NCBI GenBank assembly: GCA_900175165.2 | Contig: FWWN02000230.1 | Location: 62,001 to 126,000, forward strand | Length of the DNA: 64,000 nt | From: Rhizomucor pusillus | Lineage: Eukaryota > Mucoromycota > Mucoromycetes > Mucorales > Lichtheimiaceae | Direction: 5' to 3' | Shown here: piece after piece, positions 12,373-24,154 of the stretch | How the letters are laid out: every line of letters begins with the position of its first letter | Position numbering within the stretch: position 1 is the stretch's first letter | Position numbers and translations under genes: made by a program | Notes under the pieces: model-generated | Told to the model about the DNA's origin: nothing | The model's database searches: none | What the model saw: the letters and a program-made list of their open reading frames with translations, nothing else

Positions 12373-14178
12373 ACATCTGTTACCATCACCTTTACATACA
12401 TAGCCTATTTCATGCTCTCTTGCCCTCCATCTCTGTATTTGATTGCTGCTGCATTGTTGTTTATACATGTCGTTGATGCTATTTGTATTTAAGAATGTCT
12501 AAATATTCATCTTTTCATATTTGACAAACTACATGGAAACCATTCCATATCTTTGCTGCTGTGCAGATTATCTATATGTTACAAAGAAAGACAACTCATA
12601 ACTCTGTCAAAAACTTTGTACACTCAGACTTCGGTTATTTTCGCCACGCCTCCGACAATTTGTCGCACATATTGGCAATCACAGTCAAGCATAACAAGCA
12701 GTAATCCCGTATGTGAACCCTTCCTTACTCTGTAATGAACACCAGAACGAAACTTAAAGGCATGCGGATTTAATTGTGGAACTGGAGTTGATAAAAATGG
12801 AACTGCTCGAGATGGTAGAAGTGGAGCTACTACTGCTTCTAGCGCGCTGTCATATTCTATGCCTCATTCTCTGCATAAACGACAAGCGGATACAAAAAGA
12901 AAAGATGCAAGGTACTTTATCTTTATGTATTAAGGAAAATGCGTAGTAGATTACAAAGGTAGTAAGCATTTCGAATACAGTTTATAAAAGTGTAAAACGA
13001 GAGGGAAATGTGGAGAAAATGGGAAGAATATCGAAGAAGAGAATTTTTTAGTACGCTGTAGGTATCAAATATAAACGATTAATGTAAGCATATCCAAAAG
13101 GATGTTCACGAAATTCACTGAGAACCGCACCTATGGTGATGACAACGGGGGAATGTATTGTAATGCAAAGGATGCTACAAAAAAAATACTTGATCTTGAT
13201 CTGTGGCCGAGCGTAAAAGTAAGATAGGATTTACGCCCGAAGGTTGCCTATTTGAATGATGCTGCTTTTGCGTGAAGTGAAGCTTCTCGTCTCGATTTTA
13301 CCCAAACCATTATAATTGCTGTATGATATGACATGTTTTGATCTCGCAGTACATCGCATGAATGAAAAAGCAATGATGAATAAGCAAAGGCACCGTGGTC
13401 AGGAAAGAGGTTGCTAGGTGAGCTAAACGAAGGATTAAAAGTTTCTAGACGAATTCGAAGATTACATTGCAGCAGGAGCGTACCCGGGATGTTTACGGAA
13501 GAGACATAGTCAAAGTATATTTTCTTCACGGAGTCCACGATAATTTCACTCCTATAGTCTGGAAGGGAGTCATACTCTGACAGCTGACAACACTGTTTTG
13601 GTCATAATGTTCTTGAAATATTGTATTGTTGAAAACATTTCATTCCGCCAGATCTAGGGTTATTCGGCAGAAGTTGTAGATTGCTATAAATGACGCGAAT
13701 TGTACTGTCTTGCAAATACTTTACCTTCGGTGTCTTTCAGCATACTCATAAGAGCACTGTCAAATCAAGATACAATGCCCACTCGATAAGTCTATTACCT
13801 CGATAACTCCCAAAGGTGATCGACTTATCGAATTACTGAATTATGTATTCTGTTCTTGTGTGTACTCTTGGAAGCGGCCGAGAGCAAAGCTTGCTTATAA
13901 ACATGTAATCTCTTCATTATCATAGACGTCAACGGATTACATAGTTAAAGATACAAGAATCTTTTAATATATTCTGCAAAATAACTGCTAATAATCTCTA
14001 TTTCATTGCGCAAGTCTTTACATCTGGTTAGCTGCGTGCATGATCAACAGCAAACAAATTTTCCAGCTCGAATGATGGAATATCCATCAACTGTTAGGTT
14101 CTCAACTGATGCACAGTATAGCGCAAATGTTCGGATTTTTGATTCTATTCCCGTTCGAATAAGATCCTTGTAAGCTTT
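12373..14178. other. Sparse stretch with one possible coding patch
   Basis: No gene model is convincing. Two open segments look somewhat coding: about 12572-12685 in one frame, and about 12760-12917 where the frame reads CGTGVDKNGTARDGRSGATT and ends at a possible AG|GTAC donor. I could not join them with in-phase splice sites. From 13000 to 14178 I see only AT-rich sequence and short random frames. Confidence 0.4.
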
Positions 14179-16108
14179 CTATGTTATCTGACGTGTTCGT
14201 GACTCTTCGTAAAAGAATGGTCCTCGATGTCCTTCAAGTTTCTGCAAATACTTTGAGATTCGATACTCGCTGTGCATCAAATCATAACATCTACGTGGGA
14301 CATAACGAGGTCGATGATCCGTAAGTTCATCTCTACTGTATTGCGCTTGCATATGAAGTGGTCTCCGCGTTGCAATAGTGTAATTTCCTAGTTCATAAAA
14401 CCTGTCTCGTGCTGGCAGCACTATAGTATCTTCATCAAGCTGGCCACTCCACGCTATCATAAATGTAGCTACAACGATGTTTTTTGGCATGTTCTCGAGG
14501 TTGTGGCGGACATCGACGTTCTGCAATTTATGTCTCGGTAATTCAATTAGTTGATTGATGCAATTGTTGCATATTGACAAGCTGCGAATATACGGACAAT
14601 ATTGCGAAAGGTTTTCAATTGCTGAACAATGCAAACTGGTTTCAATGAATTGCAAAGTATGTATCGGATGATATCCGTCAAAATTGGCTGTCGGTGATGG
14701 TACAAAAACATCCATGTTATGAAATCCCAAAATTGTGAGATTTGAAAATCTATTAAGTATTGTGCAGACGTTCAGCTGTTGACGCTCGAGCGCAATTCTG
14801 ATCTGTAGCGTTTTGATATTGGGGTTTGATAAAATATGAGAGAAGAAACCGTCGAGCCCTAGACTTATGCAAACTGTAATGGATAGATGCTGAATGAACA
14901 TATCGGCACATATATCGAGTATCCTGTAGAAATTGTTGGCAGACAAGGCATTAGAAGCATTGGGAGGTTGAACATGGAATCTTTGTAGCATAGGCAAATT
15001 TCCAAGCAGATGGATCTGGTGATCATTGCTAATATCCAAGTTTTGGAGGCGCAACATCTTGAGTTTCCGGCATCTTTTGCAAAATTCACGAACAATAGTA
15101 TCCATTTCTTCAGTGCTCAGAAAGGCTTCGCTGCTTGTTGCAAGGTCATTGTTGTTGGTGACTTCGAGGCATAGAGACTCGAGGTTGGGATAGCATTGAC
15201 CAAAGAATTCCAACGAAAGATATGAATATACACCGGTACACTGCAGCCAGCCGGTCCTATCTTGGATGGAAAGATGCTTAAGATTAAGGTTCATTTTTCC
15301 AGTACGCTTTTTCCTTGTCATTTCCATATATGCGCAGTTGGCTTCCGTCAAAATTGCCTGAGACAAACCAAACGTGACTGTGTCCAGTCCGAATAGAAAA
15401 CTAAACCTCTGTACGTTTGCAGGTATCGCATCCAGATGATACGGTATAGGGACGAGTGGCAGGTTATTGAGTGTTACTTGCCGCAACTGTTCCGCTTTGC
15501 CCAAGAAGAACAATGTCGGAGTATAATCTTTCGGTGATCCAATTGGCATCAAGATATCCCGCAGTGGGGGATACTCGTCCACAGAAAAACATCTGTAGTC
15601 GGACATTACGGTCAAATCACATATGCTCGCGCAACTTGGACATAATTATGCTCAAGGCTTCAAACAGCTTTTGACTCGTAGTTGGACGTGGAAAGTGGTC
15701 GTAGCAATCGTTGACCTTGAACACCAATATTTGGACAGAGGGGCACAATTCACAGAGTTCTGATGCTCGTACTGGCGTGATATCCAAAGATGACAAGTGT
15801 ACCTCGCAAACGTTGGCTCCCAACGAAATGTCAACATATTTCTTCAGCATGCTGAAAAAGGATATTGTGCATACTACTTCTAGTAGTCGCACCTTTTGAC
15901 ATAGCAGTTTCAACATGATTTCGTGCCAAGCGCGGTTAACGCAGAGACAAGCAATACAGTCGCTTTGTGATAGGTAACAAGTGATGAGTGACCATATTTC
16001 CGATGGCAAGCGCTCCATAGTGTAAAAAGATGGATGTATGCGGAAGAGCTTTTGGACGTCTTTGAGCCATCTTTTATGTGCTGAAGACATCACTGAAACA
16101 CGAATCAT
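14179..16108 (-). CDS. F-box / leucine-rich-repeat protein
   Basis: An N-terminal F-box lies at MERLPSEIWSLITCYLSQSD, followed by about 500 residues of irregular LRR-like sequence (repeated LxxLxL patterns such as LESLCLEV, LKMLRLQNLDIS). Such proteins are substrate receptors of SCF ubiquitin ligases. The frame breaks between 15592 and 15642. A 49-nt intron (15593-15641, weak donor GTCCAA, acceptor CTACAG) restores it and gives 626 aa; a 28-nt GTGATT intron also keeps frame but is far shorter than others here. A simple frameshift is the third option. Start candidates are ATG 16108 and ATG 16018, the latter immediately before the F-box. It is head-to-head with another F-box gene, with ~130 bp between. 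Confidence 0.8.
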
Positions 16109-16239
16109 GGCGGCGTCTGCGGGAGAGACGTTGCGCTTTGATATGCAACAGCGTAACACAAGAATCGGATCAACCTGCCGATAATGCGCAGCAGCAGTAG
16201 CAGCATTTTTCTCTTCGGCGTAGTTGACAATTCTGTCGA

Positions 16240-17656
16240 ATGACGGGCACTAATATTATCGAAACGTTACCTTTCGAGCTTGCAACAAAGGTTTTCTCGA
16301 GCGTGTCATTACGCGATCGCATAAACAGCATGGATGTTTGTCGATCGTGGCAAGCATTCTTTGCGAGCTGGGCAGGCGTGTTGGCCGAATCAGCAAGCAA
16401 TTCTCTGCAGTCGGTGGCCGTTGAGCAGAACGACACTGTTGTCTATCAGAAGGTCATGTTTTGCGAGGAGTACCTGAACCGTGGAGGACGCGGTCTGCGA
16501 CAATGTTATCTGGATGCACTTTTCTCAGGCTCAAGTATCGAGGGAAGTCTGCTGTCTATTGTTGACAATAACTGCAATTGCATTGAAAATCTATGTAAGC
16601 AGCAAAGATAGGTCACTGGGACTTATCATGGCTTTCTTTTACATCATTTCCTTCATAGATATCTTGAACGCAGAAGGCGTTGATCTTGCTGTGTTGGACA
16701 CCTCACTCAGCTTTCTAGCACCTACATTGACGCAGCTAACATTATCCACTGCTCGCTTATATTGGTCACTTAATGAAATTAACAGCGTCGATTCGCTTCT
16801 GAGGACGGTATTGGATACATGCACACAGCTAACGACTCTGTCAGTCAGCGGAAATGTGCTTTTCTCCGATAATTACATGTCTGCAAGCATGGAAACGACC
16901 ACAATCAAAAACCTATCTCTCCAAGCAAAGTATATCGGCAAGTTAGATCTAGTACTTGCTCGATGCCCGCATCTGGTCTTTTTGCAAGTCGTCCAGCAGG
17001 ACGCGTCTGCTGCAGCAAGGAGTGTTACCGACATTGTCTCTGAACACTGCCCGCGCATTCAGTATTTTCATTACTATACTGGCCAAGGCCAGTTGATACA
17101 GACTCAAAGACGATGCTTTGCTGGAAAGGACAAACAAGACATCTCTTCGGACATGACTGTTGGTATGAAAGAGCTCGTATATTTCGGCGTTGAAGGCAAT
17201 ATCAGTACATTTTTGCAAGGACCGCTTCATAACCTGCATACACTGGTCATAACGAAGCAAATGATCCTGGTATCACCTGGCGTTGCGGGTTTGATTGCCA
17301 AAATGCAGAATCTCGAGCGACTGGATATCTGCGGTGGAGGAAACCAACCGCTGACGCTAGAGCAATGGATCAATATCTGGAAAGGATGTACAAACGTCAA
17401 GTGTTTAACTATCAGATGCCTGTTGACCGATGCTAACCTGTTGGAATTGCCACAATATTGTAAGCAGCTAGAGCGCTTGGATATTCGATATTTCATCCAT
17501 GCGGGAATCAGCAACCAAGCGGTCAAAGGTCTAGTCGAGCGTATTACAACATTGAGATATGTTAAATACTGGGAGCGTAGAAGCAAAATGCCAATAGAAG
17601 GAAACATGATAGACGAGATACTTGCATCTAGAGGAGGCTACTTGGAACGCCATTGA
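16240..17656 (+). CDS. F-box / leucine-rich-repeat protein
   Basis: Predicted 450 aa in two exons (16240-16594, 16659-17656; 64-nt intron). The F-box is at the extreme N-terminus (ETLPFELATKVFSSVSLRDR, then VCRSWQAFF). It is followed by degenerate leucine-rich repeats (LTQLTLSTARLYW, LTTLSVSG, LERLDICGGG, LERLDIRYF), as in adaptors of SCF ubiquitin ligases. The target is unknown. It diverges from the minus-strand F-box gene and is of the same general architecture, but the two are too different to call a recent duplication by eye. Confidence 0.85.
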
Positions 17657-17806
17657 CAATAACAATACAGGCGCTTGGGTTTTTATCTCCACTGACCTTT
17701 TTTCTTTCTCCTTTTGCTGAATAGCTAAGCACGCTCGCAGCACCACAAACACTCTCTGTTGTTCACAACCAGTCATGAAGTCTCTGCTGCAATTCTCCAA
17801 GAAGCA

Positions 17807-18881
17807 ATGAATGTTTTGACAAGGTCTTCTCCTCCACAGCGACAAAAGCGGCAAAAGAACTCTTCGTCGAAGTACGACTTCGTTAAAGTTCGTGTTCACC
17901 TGTCAGAGCAGCACTACTATGTCCTCTCGCGATTCCTGCTTTGTCGAATGCTGACAGCTGCAAAAATTGACTACAACCATGCATTGCGCATTGCTTTGGA
18001 TCTGAAGAAGCGATTGGTAGATAAAGAGCAGTTGGACGTGTCCCAAGAAGCGCTTCAAAGCGAATTGTTTGAATTGATGAAGAAGCATGGATATGGAACC
18101 GAACATGTTCGATGGTACAAGACAATGGCTAGGTAAAAAGCGATAACATTGCAATGATAAATGGTCTCTTACAGTTGAACCCAATCTTTGAAGTTTCCAT
18201 CATCAGCGGATACCGCTTATAGTATTGATCGCAGGAACAGGATATACGGGCAAGTCGACGATTGCGACAGCGTTGTCTGAACGACTGAACGTGTCGTCCG
18301 TGCTAAAAACGGATGCAGTTTACGAATTGGTGCATATAATCAAGGAGTAAGTGTTCCATCCTTGCAGTTTACATTGCAGTTGTTGACATTGGTTGGTTGT
18401 TTATAGAGGAAATTGTCCCGGAAGTCTTTGGGACTTGGCTGGTGACGATTTTAACGCCACAATCGATCGCGAAAGCGTACTTGTCTGCAAAGGAATGAAT
18501 GCTAATCTATACAAATCCGTGACAGATGGCAAATCGATTATCATCGAAGGCAGTCTAGTGAACCATGTGCTTCTTGAATGGTTACTTAGCGTCATCCAAG
18601 AGAACCAAAACGCGCAGCATCCAGTCATAGTTGCACCATTCCTGTTAATACGAGAGGAAGCTAGCTTGCAGCAGCATACAAAGTTTGAATCCTGCACTTT
18701 CAATTTCGAACGGATCCGAGATTACCAACAAGAACTGCTAAAGCTCAACGTTGAAAAACAGCAAACATCACCGCTACAGGTTTTCCATGTTGTACATGTT
18801 GACATGGATAATATCAATTCTGCTATCGATACCATACAGCGCAATGTCTTGTCCAGAATTGCAAAACAAGTCGAAGCTTAA
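17807..18881 (+). CDS. LPA1 / 2-phosphoglycerate-kinase-like P-loop protein
   Basis: Predicted 317 aa in three exons (17807-18132, 18194-18346, 18407-18881). The first ~105 residues match the N-terminal domain of plant LOW PHYTIC ACID 1 and archaeal 2-phosphoglycerate kinase (KYDFVKVRVHLSEQHYYVLS, then LDVSQEALQSELFELMKKHG). The conserved linker FHHQRIPLIVLIAG leads into a Walker A GTGYTGKS near residue 125 and then KSIIIEGSLVN. Plant homologues are about twice as long and influence phytate levels by an unsettled mechanism; archaeal relatives phosphorylate 2-phosphoglycerate. This protein ends soon after the kinase-like core. An in-frame region upstream of ATG 17807 has no earlier ATG. The substrate here is unknown. 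Confidence 0.82.
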
Positions 18882-19168
18882 GAATAAATATACAAATGGA
18901 TACCACAACATCTTTATCACTCACCCCCTTCACATCTCCTAGTGATGCGAACAAGCGAATTGGTCACAAACCTTGTTTATTTTGTCACAGTGGAATACGC
19001 GACGCGCATGCGTGTGAGGATGGGGCTTGGGTGGGATGAAGTAATTGTACAGGGAGACTAAAGAGGGAGAAGAGATAGAGAGTTAAGAAAGAGAAAAAAG
19101 ATGGTAACGAGGACTAAAAAGGATGAAAGGTGTTTAACATGCTACAAGTAATTTAAATGGTAGTAATA
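18882..19168. other. Short intergenic stretch with convergent 3' ends
   Basis: About 290 bp between the convergent LPA1-like and RasGEF genes. It contains a purine-rich GA tract (about 19050-19120) and AT-rich stretches likely used for polyadenylation on both strands. No gene seen. Confidence 0.5.
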
Positions 19169-22100
19169 CTACGATGCAGGTTCTCGCGGCTCTAATTGCA
19201 GACTTCTTTCATACAGCTTGTCGATATCTCTGCTGCTTTCCAGATGAGATTTGACAAAGGTCTGCAATTCCGGAACAGCCTGGAAAGTGTAAGGTGGGGA
19301 CTGGAACTGATTGATTTCCCGAATGACCTCGGCAGCCTTTTGTCGTTTGGCAAAATTGATCAGTCCACGCGGCTTGTTGATGTAGTCTGGATTGCCATCT
19401 TCAATGAAGGTCAAATCCTGGAGATAAATACCCAGGAACGGGATGCAAGGAGGATTGACAGAATGGATCATTTCACGATATTCCTGAAAATTGCGGTTTG
19501 CTCCCATCAACCTTCGGATGTAACCAAGGGTTTGAGTCGTGCGGTTGCCAACAAGCTAAAAGAAAGTTGCATGTGAGTATTGATAAATCCAACATCCAGA
19601 CGAGGATATACTCTTTCCGTACCTCCCAGGTTTTCTTCAATCGACCCACAGCGCTGTTATCAAATGCGGAAATGATGGCCATGCATGTATTATAATTATT
19701 CAACTGACGACAGCGCTGTGCGAAAAAAATGTCGATTAGATCAAGACAACAATGGGACTATGAAGCTTAGACTTACCGCTGCCACTTGTGCCCAATACTT
19801 GATGACAACAACACGTTTCTTGGCTTCTTCGTTCGCAAGGATACTGTCGCTCACCCAGCAGGTAAGGCGATTGCAGTAATCGATAGATTGTTTGACATTA
19901 ATGGCAACATTGCCGCCGGCATCTTCTCGCGACCATGCCTTGCTGAGACATTCACTTGGTCGGATGCTGCTGTAAAGCTTAAAATCCAGAAGTGTCAGTT
20001 GCCGAGAGAGTTCGAGCGGATCAATGTCCAGTAAGGTGACACGTGACATGTCCTTTGGTATGATTGGTAAGGGACCAGCCATCGCATTTGGCACCAACTT
20101 TTTTAATCCCTTGTTTGCATTAAGTTCCTTGCGTTTTCTTATTAGTCTATTGAGCTGATCTGCTGAGAAAGGCGAAGCATCGCGGATAACTGTGTTGGTG
20201 AAAAATTCAAGATGTAGAAGAATGCCTTCATCTTCGTCATTGTAATAGTTTTCCAGCCAGCTCTTCATGACATTAAAGACTCTGGTAGTAAAAGGGTATA
20301 TTAGCTACATGGAGGTTTCGTCTAAACGGGTGAGATTGTATACTATACCTCAACCGTACTAATTTTTGTTTTCTTTCCGTCCATGTCTCCAATTCAAATG
20401 GCGTTAGACCTTCGGTTGGCTGCAGCTCATAGCGCTGCTCAAGCAGTTTAAACAGTTCGTCGGTAGTACAAAATGAGCGATATGTTAACAAGAACGTGGC
20501 GATGAAACTTGTATCTACATTTGGTTAGTCAGCCCATGTCCGGTGTTACACAACTGAGCAATCGCTGTTACACACCAAGAGCATCGTGCAGTGTCAAGCG
20601 CTCGACAAGTGCACGCAGAGTTCCACCCTTCACGTTGCCGTCAGAACTGAAAACAATTTCATCCAGAGCGTAATCGTATCCAAGGCACCAATCTGCTGAG
20701 CGCTCCTCAGGCGGGCGTATAGTATACTGCGATTTTCTAGACTTTTCCAAGCCTGATCTAATCACCGGAGAATCCAAACCGCCGTCATCTGCATCGTAAG
20801 CTGTCGGCGACATGGCGGCGTCTCTGTCTGGCAGTCCTGTCTTCATATGCCAGATTTTGCGTTGTTCGACCATATCCTCCACGTTCCTCAACACGCTCTC
20901 CACGACAGTTTCGCACTGCCGGACCGCGTCCTCTAGGGTGTTTGTGGCCGTGGCTAGATCACTGTCTTCGTTGCTCAACATCTGGACTGCGTGGAAGAGA
21001 TATCCAACAGCATTGTACATGCCCTGTTTACTGACACGGAAATCTGGTAAAGACGGTATCTTGGAACCGTCCATATTGACCATATCTATATCCTCCAGAA
21101 TGCTGAGATATTGACCAAGCTGCATTGACAAATTTCTAAACAGTATCACGACATTTGATCGCGCCTTCATGCCGTCACGTCTTTCATCCTGTATTTCGTC
21201 GTCGTTCAAAGGCTCCGTGTAGACTTTGAGTACATAGGCTGTTGCTTTCGATAGAGCACCTGTTGATCCAAAGATTTGGTTGGCGTGTGTCTGTAAACTG
21301 ATGACCAAATCTTGATTAAGCGAATATTTTGCTTTCTGGACGGCAGGCAGCTCCTGGCTGGCTCGTCTGTTTGCTTTTTCAGTATTCTCGCCATCGGCAT
21401 CATTTTTCTTGGCAGTCATCTCGGGATTTGCATCGCTTTCTGCAGATGTACGACTGGTATCCACCAGCAATTGAGGTCGAACCTGGATAATTCCCACATG
21501 CTTGTCTTGACATGCTGTGACAAAGGCTCGCACTGCAGCTAATACATCGCCGGCATCTCGTTGGACTCTGTAAAGCGTTTCTGATTTTGGGCTTTCCGAA
21601 GCCGATTTCACTGATAGAACTAATTTCGAAAGCGAAGCCATTACCGCACGTTGTGGATCTCGAAGCGCGCGGTCCTGCATATGGCTTGCGTCTTTATCGA
21701 GCGAACCAGATGCATAAAGCATAATACGGATTGTATCAACCACACTCCACGCATAGTCATTAATTGCTTGCTGATCACCTCGCTGGGCTGCAATAGTCAA
21801 TTGCTGAATTGCCAACGCCGTCTCACTCGAAAGCTTCTGCCAGGTGGATGGTTTCTCAACATTTGCTGCTGCGGCTGCTTCTTGCTCGTCAAAATGTGGA
21901 TCGATGTTTGTGGATATATCTCGTAAAGATTGCTGCCGAATGTGGTTCACAGCTGCTTCTTCCTCGCTGTCTGATGGGGAGTCCCTGGCATTTTTCTATA
22001 AATGTAAAGTTAGAAGTAATTATACGATGCAATAAAGTTTGTATAGCTTTACCAGGCGACCGGTCTTTAGATCAACATCATCAAGATTCCACGTGGTCTC

Positions 22101-23062
22101 TTGGGTGACCAAATTGCAATAGTATGTTCGCCCTTGAGGTGTTTTTCTTTCCACCCATTGGGACATTATCTGCTCCAAAGAAATTCATCAGCATCTCCTC
22201 AAGTATATCCATAAATGAAACATTGCAGCCATACATTAGGATTCGAATCCGCTATGTGGGCACTTCCAGAGGTGTCTACGTTCGCAGGTAAGGAGTCCAA
22301 GCTGAGTCTGTTTCCAACAGAAGGTTTATCGAACTGAGCCTCCCCGAAACTATCAACCGATTGCCGGTGGTAAATATAGCCATCTTCGCTATCGTCATCT
22401 GACAGTGTGCCCGGATGCTCATATTGCATTTTTCCTGTGCGATGATTGTAGTAGTAATATGTTCTGCCATCTTCTGCAACCTGTATGGACCAGCCGTCTG
22501 GCAAAAGGTCGGCCCTCGCTACGCTTTCGTCGTCGTCTGAGCTGTAGGTGTTACTAATTCTGCCAGTCCAGCCGAAATTGACTGTCTGCTGCGTAGGATA
22601 GGATAATGAAAGCGGTCTCGCGCGTCGTCTATTTCCACTGCTGCTACGACGCCGTCGGGTTTTGACGGCGGGGACGAGCCGTTTCTGGCGAGGAGGCGCA
22701 ATGATGGGTTCGTTGGGCGCCACTGCAGGCGTTTCTTCCTTGTCGTAATCGATAAGCGAATCATTATCCGCAACATTATCTTCCACGACCTGCACGTAAT
22801 TGCTGGGGAACCAACCCCGGGATCCACCACACCTACAAACAGAGCAGCGATGTTACTAAGTTGTACAATCCTATATTGTTATATTTTCCAGCACGTTGTT
22901 GTTGTTGCACGAGAGTCCGTACCAACCGTCCCACCAGCCAGAGTCCAACTGAGCAAGGACATCAATGTAATCGTCTTTCTCGAAATTTAGAGACGAAGGC
23001 TCATTGGAGTAGAACGGGTAAATAGCCTTTACACGGCATATTATTTTTGGTGTTGAGGACAT
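19169..23062 (-). CDS. Ras guanine-nucleotide exchange factor, SH3-WW-WW-REM-CDC25
   Basis: Predicted 1141 aa in eight exons (23062-22923, 22832-22235, 22169-22053, 21995-20576, 20514-20349, 20281-19777, 19715-19623, 19555-19169). An SH3 domain covers residues ~6-65 (VKAIYPFYSNEPSSLNFEKD, split by an intron in DGW|C). A WW domain follows near 150 (LPDGWSIQVAEDGRTYYYYN), then a second (QWVERKTPQGRTYYCNLVTQ ... TTW). A long helical middle leads to the RasGEF N-terminal (REM) module (GGTLRALVERLTLHDALD), then the catalytic CDC25 domain (TLLDIDPLELSRQLTLLDFK, MAIISAFDNSAVGRLKKTWE, PCIPFLGIYLQDLTFIEDGN). It should activate Ras at the plasma membrane, upstream of cAMP or MAPK signalling. The SH3 plus REM/CDC25 layout is that of fungal Cdc25; the two WW domains are an addition compared with yeast Cdc25. 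Confidence 0.93.
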
Positions 23063-24154
23063 TACTGTCGCAGCATGAGAAGTTGAGGAAAGAAAAGTAA
23101 GAAAAAAAGAGGAGAAGAAGAAAAGAAGAGAAAAGGAAGGGCTCGATCCCGGAGAAAGTTGGTTGCTGCTGCTTCTGCTGCACTCGGACGGAGTGGGACA
23201 AAGTCGTTCGGGAAGAAGTCTCATTGCAGCGTGCTCGGCCTCTCATTTTTTTACAGTTTGCTTTGTCATTGAAGCCCAGCAGGATTATCTTTAATGGCGG
23301 CCCATTCCTGTAGCTCCAACAGATGAGATTTTCGAATGCTGCAGAAGGCTGTAATAATCACCAAATAAATAGTTAAGACAGGGACCATCGCGGATGAACC
23401 TCATTTTGTCATACCGAATATTTAGGACCTTAAGCAGTGTTACAGAGGGAAAATAGGAATTACATAGTGATGAGAATTTTTGGGAATCTTATCGTCAACT
23501 TCCTTAATTTCTGTCCTTCCACAGGAGCATGTATCAATCACAGGGTCAGAGACAAAGTTTGGCGGCTCACAGAGTGAGTGTGTTTTGATGATGACATAAT
23601 CCATAGAGTCTGTTTTTGCTGCTGCTGCTTTAGATATATCCGTGGGTTGGCGCCGGTGACCTAGGCACAATCGCATTTTTTAAATAATATGTCATTGACA
23701 GCATATGCATTTCCTCTCTCTCCCTCTTGAGGTCATTGCTGCTAGCAATGTGTCTTTATCAGTGGATACCATATTCAGCCAAAGTTGTTTGAAAAGGTAA
23801 GCATCACGCTGTCCCTGATGTTGATCGTCGATCTCTTGATTTTTTGCCCTGCATGTCCGCGGGAAGATAAAGATCTTTTGTTTAGCTCGCATCTGCTTTA
23901 TCTATAACCCCGCCGCTTGACTAAGCACGTATTTCAATATCTTCAAATATCCATTTCACCATTGTACGCGAGGAGGCCGCAATAACTCTACAATCTACAT
24001 TCGATATATTTTTTCTTCTCTCCTAGGCAGTGGCGTGTTGTGCCACAATCGTGTGTTTCTCTAAACAAGAACCTAAACGAGCCAATGGTTGTTATCGATG
24101 AGAGCATTTGTCTCACGTTTGTCAATATACTACGTCGTACGACATGTTGGCATT
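23063..24154. other. Intergenic stretch, 5' leader of RasGEF and 3' side of Fab1-like gene
   Basis: Just upstream of the RasGEF start is a long pyrimidine tract on its sense strand (23085-23150 as GA on the plus strand), probably promoter or leader. A 78-codon minus frame (23676-23440, ATG start, four Cys including CSC) could be a small gene, but nothing supports it beyond being open. The rest shows no feature. Confidence 0.4.

Noticed and set aside
13248..13538. 96-codon minus-strand frame in the sparse region
   Set aside because: Composition is random and there are no flanking splice or promoter signals.
15593..15620. 28-nt intron with consensus GTGATT donor in the F-box gene
   Set aside because: It keeps frame but is about half the smallest intron seen elsewhere in the window and leaves too little room for a branch point; the 49-nt option is preferred.
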